Shown: positions 45,741 to 56,503 of the stretch, piece after piece
Position numbering within the stretch: position 1 is the stretch's first letter
Layout of the letters: every line of letters starts with the position of its first letter
NCBI RefSeq assembly: GCF_002849695.1
Contig: NZ_CP018937.1
Span: 1,674,001 to 1,738,000, forward strand
DNA: 64,000 nt
Reading direction: 5' to 3'
Source of the DNA: Bacteroides fragilis
Lineage (GTDB): Bacteria > Bacteroidota > Bacteroidia > Bacteroidales > Bacteroidaceae
The notes under the pieces: model-generated
Seen by the model: only the letters and a program-made list of their open reading frames with translations
Database searches by the model: none
Told to the model about the DNA's origin: nothing
Made by a program: the position numbers and the translations under genes

Positions 45741-45792
45741 ATAAAAATGGTGCAGACTATATTTCTAAAAATAAGTCTGCACCATTTTATTT
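45741..45792. terminator. bidirectional terminator
   Basis: AAAATGGTGCAGACT (45744-45758) pairs perfectly with AGTCTGCACCATTTT (45774-45788), with A runs before and T runs after. It serves the kinase gene rightward and the AddB-type gene leftward. Confidence 0.85.
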
Positions 45793-45831
45793 TGTCTGAT
45801 TCATTCGTGTGATTATACCAGTGGGAGCTTT

Positions 45832-48705
45832 TTATCGTTTACACATAGCTTTAAAATCGCAATATTCGCATTTCTTTAGATCCTCAGTTTGGGTGAACTC
45901 CTCTTGGTCGTTGTATATTTCCTCAAGTAGTGCCAATAGTCGTTCGCGGAACTCTTTTTCATAAACAGAAAAATCATCGACAGGTAGTTTGGGTTTGCGT
46001 GCTTCTCCCATTTCAATTACAGGAGAGTAGCTTTCGGAAGCTGCCCGATGGATATATAATAGAGAAGGAGCCACCTTTAATGTTTGTTGGCGTGCCATGA
46101 TGGCGGCATAAAGAAAGGTTTGGAAAATATAGTTGGGACGCCCTTCGGCAGGTGTGAATAGTTGCTCCACATTCGCCGGCACTTTGGGGCTTCCTCCGGT
46201 TTTGTAGTCCACAATCCGAAGTGTACCTTCTTTACTATCCATACGGTCAATCGTACCTCCGATCTTTAATGATAACATTCCTTTGGGACCTTCTATCTGG
46301 ATATCTTCCGTTACTTTCTGTTCCATACCTATCATTCGGAAAGGAGCATATTGCAGATCGTTACGTAACAACTGGCGGAGATAGGAAGTGATAACCTTTG
46401 AGTTTATTAACTGTACTCCGTTATACTCGGGCTTTTCGTCAAGAGGAACGTGAAAAAATTCTTCTTTGAAAGCTGTATCGACATAATTTTGCAGACGGAC
46501 ATTATCGCGCAACAAACGTTCAATATCTTCTTTGTGTATTTCTTGTTTGTGGGCTGTCAGGTCCAGATAGGCTAATTGAGCCGAACGGTGGAAGATAGTT
46601 CCGAACAGAGCGGAATCAATCTCTGCACTGACCTCATCGGGGGCCTTGAGACGTGCCACGTAACGGAAATAAAACTTCAGTCGACAGTCGAGATATGTAT
46701 TCAGTGCCGATGGAGAAAGCATCAAGGCATCGGCGTTATGTGAGAAATCGTAGGTCTGGTATAAACGATCAATGATTTCCGGTGTTTTTGTGATACGGAT
46801 GTCCCGGCTGTTTTGTGGTGATTGGCCTGCTTCCAGATATTCACGGCTGATTTCATGTGGCCATTCGATCAGAAACTGTAGCATAAAGCGTGACCATTCT
46901 CCCCGGTTTAGTCCATCCGATGAAGTGTTATACATCAGGGTGATATTTTCTGCCCGCTGAATCAGGCGATAGAAATAATAGGCATAAACTGCATTCTTGT
47001 GTTCAATGGTAGTCATGCCGAAAGCCTTACGTAGGTTATATGGAATAAACGATGATTCGCCTCCCGATTTAGGTAACTGTCCTTCATTAAGCGAGAGGAG
47101 GAGCAGATTACGAAAATCAAGATTGCGTGTTTCCAAAACTCCCATTATCTGCATTCCTATGGCCGGTTCACCATGGAAGGGGATATTGGCGGCATTTAAT
47201 ATTTTGTTCAGCAGGCGTTTCAGAGTATCTATACGCACTTGCAATTCACCGTTGTCAATCAAGTTGAGTAACCTGTTTACCAGAGTGAAACTCTTAAAAA
47301 GAGATTCACGGTACAGTTGGTTGAAAATATCATCATTCTCCTGCTCATGACGGTATAGAATAGATACCTCTTTCAGTAATTCCGTTATGTAAATACAGAG
47401 CTCCCGAATGCCATTACGGGGAGTGAATAATAAATCCAGAAACCTGTCTTTCTTTAATTCGGAAGGAAAAGGATAAAAGCGGTTGGTTTTAGTGAGTTCC
47501 CGTTGCAATGGTTCGGCATTGTCCGAAAGACGACGGGTATACGGATGTTTTAATATAGTTTGTACGGCCTCATAAGTGTATCTTCCTGATTCTGTACGGT
47601 ATCCGCTGGTTTGCAGTTCGAGTATGGCATTGATAAAGCTATATACCGGCGTTTGTGCCAGTGGAAATCCCATGGTGATATTAACGTTCCTTACTTCTTC
47701 CGGGATGGAATGCAAGACAGGAAGGAGTAAGGCTTCATTACATAGAACGACAGCATTTTCTTTTTCTTCACTACTCAGGTTCTCCCTGATCCATTCGGGC
47801 AGATAACGGGCCTGAGCATTTTCGGTGGGTGAAGAGATAAAACGGACCTTCTTGGGTTTTCTCAATTCATCAAACAATTCGGCCGGAAGCTCGTTGGGGA
47901 ACAGTTTGAGATTACGATTTATAAATTCTCCGGCTTCGTGGCGTTGTTTGTGTTGTGAAGGAAGTTGAGTATAAAATACATCGTAGTCCCAATAGAACAG
48001 GGCCTTTCCCGTACTCTGCAATTGCCGGAAGAAGTGGGTCTCTACTTTGTTCAGTACATTGAAGCCGACAAATACGTAACGATCGTACTTCAATGATTCA
48101 GGCTCAAGGTGTTCAATGACGTTCCGGTAGAGCATACCTTCATATGCAAGTCCTGATTCTTCCAGATTCCTTCGGTACTGACGATATATATTACCCAATT
48201 TATCCCAAAGTGAGATAAATTTCTCCTTTAACAGTGTTCGCTTTTCAATAGAGAAATTCAGGAAAAACTGTTGGATCGCTTGTTCTTGCTCTTCGTCGAG
48301 AAAGTTGTAATCGTCCATGACGTTTTTCAGGTCCTGAAGATTGGTAAATAGCTTGTCGGCATCAACCATATTTTTGTCCACGTCATCGAAGTCGCTTATC
48401 AGTAGCTCACCCCAGAAGTAGAAATCGTCAAGTGATTCTTCGCTTTTCGTTTCTTCACGGAATACCTTGTAGAGTTCACATACCAGACGAATCGGATCTC
48501 CTAACTTCAAGACTGAAAGCTGTTGGAACAGTTCGCTGATGCTCACATAAGCAGGTGACCAAAGTGGTTGATCGGATTGGTTGGCTAAATGCTCGTTAAA
48601 GAACAGGCTGGCACGTTTATTTGGGAAAACGATAGCTGTACGTGACAGATCGTTCCCTATCTTGCTATAGAGGTCCTGTGCGACCAACTGGAGAAATGTT
48701 TTCAT
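45832..48705 (-). CDS. addB: AddB-type PD-(D/E)XK helicase-nuclease subunit
   Basis: The 957-residue protein is an AddB/RexB-like subunit: N-terminal inactive helicase-like domains and a C-terminal nuclease with the DxKT motif (LRIVDYKTGG). The iron-sulfur cluster cysteines appear as LDCRLKFYFRY and CEYCDFKAMC at the end, as in AddB. With AddA it processes double-strand breaks and loads RecA. Its start overlaps the addA-like stop by four bases. The gene symbol rests on domain order and pairing. Confidence 0.88.
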   Translation of the reverse strand: MKTFLQLVAQDLYSKIGNDLSRTAIVFPNKRASLFFNEHLANQSDQPLWSPAYVSISELFQQLSVLKLGDPIRLVCELYKVFREETKSEESLDDFYFWGELLISDFDDVDKNMVDADKLFTNLQDLKNVMDDYNFLDEEQEQAIQQFFLNFSIEKRTLLKEKFISLWDKLGNIYRQYRRNLEESGLAYEGMLYRNVIEHLEPESLKYDRYVFVGFNVLNKVETHFFRQLQSTGKALFYWDYDVFYTQLPSQHKQRHEAGEFINRNLKLFPNELPAELFDELRKPKKVRFISSPTENAQARYLPEWIRENLSSEEKENAVVLCNEALLLPVLHSIPEEVRNVNITMGFPLAQTPVYSFINAILELQTSGYRTESGRYTYEAVQTILKHPYTRRLSDNAEPLQRELTKTNRFYPFPSELKKDRFLDLLFTPRNGIRELCIYITELLKEVSILYRHEQENDDIFNQLYRESLFKSFTLVNRLLNLIDNGELQVRIDTLKRLLNKILNAANIPFHGEPAIGMQIMGVLETRNLDFRNLLLLSLNEGQLPKSGGESSFIPYNLRKAFGMTTIEHKNAVYAYYFYRLIQRAENITLMYNTSSDGLNRGEWSRFMLQFLIEWPHEISREYLEAGQSPQNSRDIRITKTPEIIDRLYQTYDFSHNADALMLSPSALNTYLDCRLKFYFRYVARLKAPDEVSAEIDSALFGTIFHRSAQLAYLDLTAHKQEIHKEDIERLLRDNVRLQNYVDTAFKEEFFHVPLDEKPEYNGVQLINSKVITSYLRQLLRNDLQYAPFRMIGMEQKVTEDIQIEGPKGMLSLKIGGTIDRMDSKEGTLRIVDYKTGGSPKVPANVEQLFTPAEGRPNYIFQTFLYAAIMARQQTLKVAPSLLYIHRAASESYSPVIEMGEARKPKLPVDDFSVYEKEFRERLLALLEEIYNDQEEFTQTEDLKKCEYCDFKAMCKR

Positions 48706-51700
48706 ACTTTTTCAATTATTTCTTCTTCCACATACCACAGATAGCCTGTGATGTTTTTATATCCCATTCGGGAGAGGAGTTGCATGTATCCTTTCACCTG
48801 TTTGTTGTACTTCTTATTTTCTTTACCAAACTTAAAATCCACTACGACGACTTGCCCGTCTTTCATCATCACGCAGTCAGGGCGCCTGGTTTGCAATACT
48901 CCTTTATCTTTGTAGATGATGGCGCATTCGTTAAACAATTTCCACTCGCCGGAATACCATTCCTGTACTTCAGGCAGAGAGAAGGCTTTCATGGTCAAAG
49001 TACGTATTTCCTCTTCTGTCTCTTTGCTGCCGATAACACCTTCGAATACCAGTTTTTGGATGGCAGATTCTATATCTTCTTTCGTTTCAATGGCAGAAAA
49101 CAGTGTATGCAATAATTGTCCATGATTTATGAAGCGGTCATCCGATTCTTCTTCGGAAAGTCCTTTTATGAAATCGGCTGAACGGTTTGATTGCCGGAAC
49201 TCAATATCCGGATGCATGGATTCCATGCTAACCGGAAGTTTCTCAGGTTTGCGTGTAAGCTTGTTGCCTGAATCGACCATTTTTTCATCTTCGGACGGGC
49301 AGAGGTCACCAAACTCATATACTTGCTCCTCGTCCCATTCTTGCTCCAACTTACAGGCTGCTTGCGGTAATGCTCCGGCCAATAACTCAGACATTGTGTT
49401 TCTTTGTCCTTTCCGACTCCAGATAATCAGGTTCTTGCCCGCACGGGTAAATGCTACATAGAGCAGGTTCAGGTTGTCTACCCAAAGTTGCAAGCGCTCG
49501 TGCAAGTAGTCATTCCGGTATACCGATTCTGCCATCGCAGAAGAATAGTTTACCGGTACAATATCTAACTCGTTGAAAGGAGACTCTTGGGGTACGCACC
49601 AAACGAGTTGATTATTTGTTTCATTTTCCATTTTCCAGTCGCAGAAGGGGAGAAGTACTGTATGAAATTCCAACCCTTTGGACTTATGGATGGAGAAGAT
49701 ACGTATGCCTTCTACTTCACCGCTTGGTATTGTTTTACCAGATAAAGTTTCGTCCCAGTATCGGATAAAGCTGTCCGGATCTGAAGAGTGGCTTTGAAGA
49801 TAATCGGTCACTGCATCAAAGAAAGCAAATAAATAAGCATCCTGCTTCTCGATGCGGTGCAGCTCAAAGAGGTTGAAAAGTTCTTCCAGTAGTTCGTAGA
49901 GAGGCATCAGACGGAGTTCTGTCATCCTTTCCAGAAAAACAGAAGGCAATAATTCTTCAGCCTTATGGAAGAGCAGTGAATTAAGATTGTTTTCGGTATG
50001 AAGTACTTGTAACTGATAGTTAGTTGCAAGTTGAGCTTTTACAATCCGATTTTCCGGATCGGAAAGATAGCGCAGGGCATCCAGCATCATGCAGATGGCA
50101 AGTGAAGCGTCAAGCCGGAAGGCTTCGTCAGACACAACCTTATAATGCAGTTGTTTGTCAAAGTAATCGGCAATGCGGGGGATACTTTTATTCTTTCTTA
50201 CCAAAATGGCGATATCGTTCAGCTTTATACCCGATTGTATCAGATGTTCCACTTCCGTTCCGAGGCTGATAAGGGTTTGTTCGGTATAATCGTGTTTTTC
50301 ATCTGATTCGAGAAACTCGACTTTAACGTATCCTTTTTGTTCGTTCCGGGGGGATTCTTGCTCCACATCAGCATATGCATTAATTAAAGGCTCACAAATG
50401 CTTCCCAATTGCTTATTGTGTATTTCGTTCAGATAATCTACAGCAGCCGTAAAGATACTGTTGTTGAACCGTATGATATTGGTTTCACTTCGTCGGTTGG
50501 TCTTCAGTGTTTCTGTACGGATGGAAAAGTATCCAAGGCGTTTGTTCAATCCGTTCAGGATGCCCCAATCACCGTTTCGCCAGCGATATATAGATTGCTT
50601 GACGTCACCAACGATCAAGCTGTCCGCTCCTTGTGAAAGGCCTTCAAGAAGCAACAGTTTAAAGTTATCCCATTGCATCCGGCTGGTATCCTGAAATTCG
50701 TCAATCATCACATTACGGATGTTTGTTCCGATTTTCTCAAACACAAAAGAAGAATCTCCGTCTTTTACCAGTTGATGGAGCAGAGCATTGGTGTCTGAAA
50801 GGAGAAAGCGATTGTTTTCACGATTTAGTTGACGTACCTCTTCATCAATATTAGCCAATAGTTGTACTTTGTTTAAATGTTGCATTGAGAGCCGGCAACT
50901 GTTTACAATCCGGTTATTGCGTGAGCGATGTTGCTCAGCATCTTGCAGAAGCGGCATTAAGATGGAGGAGGCTAATACGATAATGTCAGTATAGTATCTG
51001 GAAGTTTTGGCAGCCCAGTTTGTTTCGTCCTCCAGACATTTTACTACGGTTGCATTCGCTATTTCGTCCCCCAATATGCCATTCCTGAGCTTATTAAAGT
51101 AGCTTCCTATCCCTTTAGCACCGTTTTTTAAATCAGTTGGCTTTAGCGATTGGCTGGAAAGTACATTTTCAAACTGCTGAGCGAAATCTTTCATTTGTTC
51201 AAGAGCGGCTGTTTCCATCTCTTTTAATGTCTTGCGATACTCGCGGATTACGTTCGGGTCGCGAAGACGTTGACGGAGACCGTCACCTTTTTCAATATAC
51301 CCTTCATCAAAAATATTGCGTCCGAAATTTTTGATCTCATCCGAAACATTCCAGCGTTTGTCATCAGCAATGCGTTCGTTTATGTAATCAAGTAGCCATG
51401 CCAATACCGGTGAATTAGGGCCCAATTTTTCAATCATACTGTCTACGGCATCACTTAATACTTCAATATTATTCAGCTCGATATTCAGGTTGGGACTCAG
51501 TTCAAGTTCACGGGCCAGATTACGCATGACGGATTGGAAAAAGGAATCGATGGTTTCGACACGAAACCGGCTGTAATCATGGAGCATGTAGCTCAAAGCT
51601 ATGCCGGCTGTTTTTCGTATTTCATCTTCCGAACAGCCTGTCTCAGCGATGATGCGTTTTAGGTACGCATTTGAGTCCGGGTCAGCTATATGTATTCCAT

Positions 51701-51875
51701 ATAGCTGACTGAGAATACGTTCCTTCATTTCGGCAGTAGCTTTATTGGTGAAAGTCACTGCCAATATCTGGCGGTAGGCACGCGGGTTTTGTATTAGCAA
51801 CTTGATATACTCAGTGGCCAGGGTGAATGTTTTCCCAGAACCGGCAGAGGCTTTATAGACAATAAGTTCGCTCAT
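48702..51875 (-). CDS. addA: AddA-type UvrD helicase-nuclease subunit
   Basis: The 1057-residue protein has superfamily 1 helicase motifs: Walker A ASAGSGKTFTLA (8-19), DEFQDTSRMQW (motif II), GDVKQSIYRWRNGD (motif III), SIHKSKGLEFHTVLLPF and NLLYVAFTRA (motif VI). A C-terminal PD-(D/E)XK nuclease ends it (RPDCVMMKDGQVVVVDFKFG). The layout is that of AddA/RecB. It is translationally coupled to the AddB-type gene. Confidence 0.92.
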   Translation of the reverse strand: MSELIVYKASAGSGKTFTLATEYIKLLIQNPRAYRQILAVTFTNKATAEMKERILSQLYGIHIADPDSNAYLKRIIAETGCSEDEIRKTAGIALSYMLHDYSRFRVETIDSFFQSVMRNLARELELSPNLNIELNNIEVLSDAVDSMIEKLGPNSPVLAWLLDYINERIADDKRWNVSDEIKNFGRNIFDEGYIEKGDGLRQRLRDPNVIREYRKTLKEMETAALEQMKDFAQQFENVLSSQSLKPTDLKNGAKGIGSYFNKLRNGILGDEIANATVVKCLEDETNWAAKTSRYYTDIIVLASSILMPLLQDAEQHRSRNNRIVNSCRLSMQHLNKVQLLANIDEEVRQLNRENNRFLLSDTNALLHQLVKDGDSSFVFEKIGTNIRNVMIDEFQDTSRMQWDNFKLLLLEGLSQGADSLIVGDVKQSIYRWRNGDWGILNGLNKRLGYFSIRTETLKTNRRSETNIIRFNNSIFTAAVDYLNEIHNKQLGSICEPLINAYADVEQESPRNEQKGYVKVEFLESDEKHDYTEQTLISLGTEVEHLIQSGIKLNDIAILVRKNKSIPRIADYFDKQLHYKVVSDEAFRLDASLAICMMLDALRYLSDPENRIVKAQLATNYQLQVLHTENNLNSLLFHKAEELLPSVFLERMTELRLMPLYELLEELFNLFELHRIEKQDAYLFAFFDAVTDYLQSHSSDPDSFIRYWDETLSGKTIPSGEVEGIRIFSIHKSKGLEFHTVLLPFCDWKMENETNNQLVWCVPQESPFNELDIVPVNYSSAMAESVYRNDYLHERLQLWVDNLNLLYVAFTRAGKNLIIWSRKGQRNTMSELLAGALPQAACKLEQEWDEEQVYEFGDLCPSEDEKMVDSGNKLTRKPEKLPVSMESMHPDIEFRQSNRSADFIKGLSEEESDDRFINHGQLLHTLFSAIETKEDIESAIQKLVFEGVIGSKETEEEIRTLTMKAFSLPEVQEWYSGEWKLFNECAIIYKDKGVLQTRRPDCVMMKDGQVVVVDFKFGKENKKYNKQVKGYMQLLSRMGYKNITGYLWYVEEEIIEKV

Positions 51876-51898
51876 TCACAGTTTATGTTGGATAATAA

Positions 51899-53476
51899 TT
51901 ATTTTCTTTTTACTATTTCAAACGGCACGCGCACTGAAACACCGTTTTTCATTAAATTGGTCAGGTTCGGATATAACCGTTCTTTGAAAGAGTCCCAGCT
52001 GCGATGTTCCATTTGGGTCCATCCGGCTTCTGCCAATGCCAGTCCGCGAGGATAGGTCATGTACGTTACCCGGTTGATATCTTTTATTGCTTCTCCCCAA
52101 AGCGTTCCCATTACGCCCAGAATATGTGCTTGTTCGGATGCAGGTCTTCCGTATCCCGGGTCAAATTGATAACAAGTTTCGAGCGTTGTGACAGGCATTC
52201 CCCAATTGTTGAATTCCGGAAGATCACCTTTAAACTGGGGATAATCGAGATATGCAAATTCTCCCGGTGCCATGATCAGAGGGTTGCCGTGCTGTCGGGT
52301 CAGCTCCTGGCAAGTAGGTGTCAATCCGTATCTCCAGCTTACGAGTGTCACATCTTTGGGGTAAGGAAACAGATAGTCATTGGCAGGCATACGAATATTA
52401 TCCAGTTCGCACCAAAGGATCGGCTGTTTTCCATCTGCCCGTACAAAACTGAGCATTCGGTCGAAGAAAGGAATCATTAACTGAGATGCTTTTTCATATT
52501 TCAGTTCTTTCATCATCTTTTGGCAGCGTTCGCATTTGGTCCAGTTTTTTTCTATTACTGCCTCGTCGCCTCCCAAATGGATATAGCGTGAAGGGAAGAG
52601 AGCACTTACTTCGTCAATAATGTCTTTGTATACCGTGTATACCTTTTCATTATTGGCGCAAAGCATTAAATCTACTGTTTTACCCACATTCTTTTCAATG
52701 GTATCGGTATGTGTACATCCCAATTCCGGATAAGCGGCTAATACAGCAACCGTATGCCCGGGAATGTCCAGTTCCGGGATTATTTCAATATGGCGTTCAG
52801 CTGCATAATGAATCAGATCGGTTAGTTCTTCCTGAGTATAAAAAGGTTGTCCGGCTGTAAGCTTCGGGTGCTTTTTGATCTCCATTCTCCATCCCTGATC
52901 ATCTGTCAGGTGAAGTTGAAGCACATTGTATTTGTATCGTACCATTTGGTCAATGTAAAATTTTACATCTTCTACCGGCAAAAAATGCCGGGCAGGATCG
53001 AGCATTAAAGCCCGATATTCAAAGCGTGGAGCGTCATCAATGCTGACTGCAGCCATTTCTTTCCGATTGGTGGTACATACATCTCCTAAAAGTATTTGAT
53101 CAACCGTCATTACCCCATAGAAGACAGCTGCTGCACTGGCTCCGCTAATGGTAATTCCTTTCTGATCTATTTTGAGTTTATAATGTTCTTTCCCGTTTAG
53201 TTGCGGATCAATAGTTAACCGGATGGCTGATTGCCGTGAACCGGAAAGAGGGATATTTATTTGCATCCGATCTTTCAGGATGGCTTGCAGGGTGGTAGCC
53301 GCAAACTTAAGTTCCGGTTGCTCTGGATGAATAGAGATATTTTTGCCTGTCAGGCTAAAAGGTTTACTTTGCAGTTGCTCTATATGATTGGGCATAGGCA
53401 ACAGGGCCGAACGATTGTTTTGTGCAATTGCCGTAAAGGCAAAAAGAAGGAAAATCAGTCCTAAATAGTTTTTCAT
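51899..53476 (-). CDS. beta-N-acetylhexosaminidase (GH20)
   Basis: The 525-residue secreted enzyme has a signal peptide (ending AIAQ), the GH20b domain, and a TIM barrel starting at FEYRALMLDPARHFLPVEDVKFYIDQM. The catalytic pair is Asp304-Glu305 in HLGGDEA, used in substrate-assisted cleavage of terminal GlcNAc/GalNAc. Such enzymes trim host glycans and chitobiose. It follows the helicase pair in the same orientation, 23 bases downstream of addA's start. Confidence 0.95.
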   Translation of the reverse strand: MKNYLGLIFLLFAFTAIAQNNRSALLPMPNHIEQLQSKPFSLTGKNISIHPEQPELKFAATTLQAILKDRMQINIPLSGSRQSAIRLTIDPQLNGKEHYKLKIDQKGITISGASAAAVFYGVMTVDQILLGDVCTTNRKEMAAVSIDDAPRFEYRALMLDPARHFLPVEDVKFYIDQMVRYKYNVLQLHLTDDQGWRMEIKKHPKLTAGQPFYTQEELTDLIHYAAERHIEIIPELDIPGHTVAVLAAYPELGCTHTDTIEKNVGKTVDLMLCANNEKVYTVYKDIIDEVSALFPSRYIHLGGDEAVIEKNWTKCERCQKMMKELKYEKASQLMIPFFDRMLSFVRADGKQPILWCELDNIRMPANDYLFPYPKDVTLVSWRYGLTPTCQELTRQHGNPLIMAPGEFAYLDYPQFKGDLPEFNNWGMPVTTLETCYQFDPGYGRPASEQAHILGVMGTLWGEAIKDINRVTYMTYPRGLALAEAGWTQMEHRSWDSFKERLYPNLTNLMKNGVSVRVPFEIVKRK

Positions 53477-53673
53477 GGGATTAATTTATTTAATTAGTTT
53501 CGCGGCAAATATACGATTATTGTACGAGAAAACGGACACTTCAGCACAGAAAGAGGGGAGAACTGAACTTTCTTTTTAATCGAAAACTTGCATAAAAATG
53601 TGATATTTACTCATGAAATAGAGAAAAAAAGTCAAAATGTATCATTCTTATTAGGTATTATGGGCTATTTTGT

Positions 53674-53681
53674 TACCTTTG
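53674..53681 (+). promoter_or_regulatory. -7 promoter element before the metalloprotease
   Basis: TACCTTTG fits TAnnTTTG, 53 bases before the start codon. A clear -33 TTTG is not visible; the upstream TTAGG (53651) is weak. Confidence 0.5.
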
Positions 53682-53733
53682 CGCCCCCTTATTCCATAGC
53701 GTAGAATAAGGTTAAGTGCTAATTAGATTTAAC

Positions 53734-56373
53734 ATGAGACTAAAAACAATCCTACTGACCACTGTGGCCACCGGTTCATTTTTGTGCGAGCCTGTCGCTG
53801 CTATGCGTGTTGAACCTCCCGCTATTTCTGAAATGGGATGGTTCTCGAAAAAGAAAAAGAAGAGTAATCCCCAAGACAGCGTCAAAGTTGAGAATGAGTA
53901 TGAGAAACTGACGGGAAGCGATAGTGTCGCTCATCGCGGTATGTTCAATGTGTTCCGGAAGAAGAATGATTACTACTTTGAGATTCCCGCCACTTTGTTG
54001 GGACGTGATATGCTGGTAGTAAATAAACTGCAACGAGTACCTTCGGAACTGAATGAGGCCGGAGTGAACCGCGGAACTAACTATGAGAACCAAATGATCC
54101 GTTTGGAGCTGGACAAGCCGGCTAATAAATTATTAATCCGTCAAAGTCGGCCCTTGCCTCTTTCGCCATCCGAAGATGCTATCAGCCAATCGGTGAAGGA
54201 CAACTATATATCTCCGTTAATAGCCGGTTTCAAGATAGAGGCATATAATAATGACTCTACCAGTATGTTGATTAAGGTAAACGATATATATGATGGTACG
54301 GAGACAAGTATTAATAACGTATTTACCAATATTAATCTGGGAACATCGGCTATAAAGAACTTATCGAGAATTTTATCCATTAAGTCTTTCGATAATAATG
54401 TAGTGGCAACTTCAGAACTCACTACACGTGTCACAGAAGGGACTACTACTATCTACGTGACAGTGGAGGTAAGTTCATCTATCCTGTTGCTTCCCGAAGT
54501 GCCGATGACCGGACGTCTGGATAATCCTCGCGTGGGGTATTTTACTAATCCTCTGACTAACTTCAGTGATGGTCAACAACGGGTGAATAAAAAACAATTC
54601 ATTACCCGCTGGCGTCTTGAACCAAAGCCTGAGGACAGGGAAGCATATCTGCGCGGTGAACTGGTAGAGCCCCAGAAGCCCATTGTATTTTATATAGAAA
54701 ACTCTACGCCTTATCGGTGGAGGAAGTATATCAAACAGGGAATTGAAGACTGGCAGGTAGCTTTTGAGCGTGCCGGATTTAAGAATGCCATTATAGCCAA
54801 AGATATTACCGATGATATGGAGGTGGATATGGATGATGTAAACTACTCTGTATTGACATATGCCGCATCTACCAAGGCAAATGCGATGGGGCCCTCTATT
54901 CTTGATCCGCGTTCGGGGGAAATACTTGAGGCTGATATAATGTGGTGGCATAATGTGCTTTCAATGCTTCAGGAGTGGATTACGGTACAAACCGGTGTGG
55001 TTCGTCCCGAAGCTCGCGGCGTAACACTGCCGGATAGTCTGATGGGGGATGCTATGCGTTTTGTCGCTTGCCATGAAGTGGGGCATTCACTCGGGTTACG
55101 TCATAATATGATGGGTTCTTGGGCTTTTCCTACCGACTCTCTCCGTTCGAAAGCATTTACCGACCGGATGAATTCTACTTCATCATCCATAATGGACTAT
55201 GCCCGCTTTAATTATGTGGCACAGCCCGGTGACGGTGTGAAAGCTTTGTCACCTCATATCGGACCTTATGATATTTTTGCCATAGAATATGGTTACCGTT
55301 GGTATGGCAAACAGACTCCGGAAGAAGAAAAAGGATTGTTGCAGGATTTTCTGGCAAAACATACCGATCGGCTTTACAAGTATAGCGAGGCACAGGATCC
55401 CCGGGATGCCGTTGACCCTCGTGCGCAGAACGAGGATCTTGGTGATGACCCCATCCGTTCTTCGCAGTATGGTATTGCCAATTTGAAGCGTATTGTTCCT
55501 CAAATAATCCAGTGGACCACTACCGGGGAGAAAGGGCAGACATACGAAGAGGCGTCACGTTTGTATTACGCAGTTATCAATCAATGGAATAATTATCTCT
55601 ATCATGTGATGGCAAATATCGGGGGTATTTATATTGAGAATACAACCGTAGGTGATGGCGAGAATACTTATACGTTTGTGGAAAAAGAGAAGCAGCAGGC
55701 TGCTTTGAAGTTTTTGCTCGATGAAGTATTGTGTTATCCTAAGTGGTTGTTCGATCCGGAGGTTGCACAATATACTTATCTGCTCAGAAATACACCTTTA
55801 GGAGTAGTGGAGAATGCACCGACTCAAGTGTTGAAAAATGCACAGTCCTATATTTTTTGGGACTTGCTATCAAATAATCGCCTGATGCGTATGCTTGAGA
55901 ATGAGTCTGTAAACGGCAGAAAGGCTTTCACAGCCGTGGAAATGATGGATGGTCTGCATAAGGGGATTTTTGCCGTAACCGAGCGTGGCGGCTTACCCGA
56001 TGTGATGACCCGCAATTTGCAAAAAGGCTTTGTAGATGCATTGATTACTGCTGCTGCCGAAAGCGAAGGAGTGAAGGTGAACAAAAAGTTGACCGATAAC
56101 CATTTCTTGTTCGATCATCAGGCACCGCTTTGCAGTTGTGACGATCATGCACATCGTTCGGCATACACCGACCGTATGGGGGCACGCCGTGAACTGAATT
56201 TTTATGGTTCTCAGATAAATCGTATTTCCGATGCCATTTCAGTGAAACGGGGAGAGCTGCTCCGCATTAAAGATTTGCTCCAGAGCCGTCTGGGTACATC
56301 GGATGTAGCCACCAAATATCATTATAAAGATTTAATTTTGCGTATCAACACTGCGTTAGGCATTTCTAAGTAA
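53734..56373 (+). CDS. zinc metalloprotease (DUF5117/DUF5118)
   Basis: The 879-residue exported protein carries the metzincin-like zinc motif H447-E448-V-G-H451-S-L-G-L-R-H457-N, N-terminal DUF5118/DUF5117 domains (SKKKKKSNPQDSV, DYYFEIPATLLGRDMLVVNKLQ) and the downstream SSIMDYARFNY met-turn-like segment. It is probably a periplasmic or surface protease. It is followed by a SusC/SusD pair, an arrangement that suggests peptide uptake. The ATG at 53734 is used, since the frame's first codon (53716) precedes the signal peptide. Confidence 0.9.
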   Translation: MRLKTILLTTVATGSFLCEPVAAMRVEPPAISEMGWFSKKKKKSNPQDSVKVENEYEKLTGSDSVAHRGMFNVFRKKNDYYFEIPATLLGRDMLVVNKLQRVPSELNEAGVNRGTNYENQMIRLELDKPANKLLIRQSRPLPLSPSEDAISQSVKDNYISPLIAGFKIEAYNNDSTSMLIKVNDIYDGTETSINNVFTNINLGTSAIKNLSRILSIKSFDNNVVATSELTTRVTEGTTTIYVTVEVSSSILLLPEVPMTGRLDNPRVGYFTNPLTNFSDGQQRVNKKQFITRWRLEPKPEDREAYLRGELVEPQKPIVFYIENSTPYRWRKYIKQGIEDWQVAFERAGFKNAIIAKDITDDMEVDMDDVNYSVLTYAASTKANAMGPSILDPRSGEILEADIMWWHNVLSMLQEWITVQTGVVRPEARGVTLPDSLMGDAMRFVACHEVGHSLGLRHNMMGSWAFPTDSLRSKAFTDRMNSTSSSIMDYARFNYVAQPGDGVKALSPHIGPYDIFAIEYGYRWYGKQTPEEEKGLLQDFLAKHTDRLYKYSEAQDPRDAVDPRAQNEDLGDDPIRSSQYGIANLKRIVPQIIQWTTTGEKGQTYEEASRLYYAVINQWNNYLYHVMANIGGIYIENTTVGDGENTYTFVEKEKQQAALKFLLDEVLCYPKWLFDPEVAQYTYLLRNTPLGVVENAPTQVLKNAQSYIFWDLLSNNRLMRMLENESVNGRKAFTAVEMMDGLHKGIFAVTERGGLPDVMTRNLQKGFVDALITAAAESEGVKVNKKLTDNHFLFDHQAPLCSCDDHAHRSAYTDRMGARRELNFYGSQINRISDAISVKRGELLRIKDLLQSRLGTSDVATKYHYKDLILRINTALGISK

Positions 56374-56384
56374 ATACACCAAAA

Positions 56385-56445
56385 ACACAAAGTTCCCTCT
56401 GACAAACACTCAACGATTTTATTTGCTGAGCGAGGGGCTTTGTGT
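56385..56445 (+). terminator. hairpin between the metalloprotease and susC2
   Basis: ACACAAAG (56385-56392) pairs with CTTTGTGT (56438-56445), with an added CCCTC/GAGGG pair inside. It lies between two genes that read in the same direction and may partly end or stabilize the first message. Confidence 0.55.
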
Positions 56446-56503
56446 ATTTATATAATTAAAGAACAGTTTTCAAAATGAGTATTAATTTTATAGGATGTAA
56501 CAA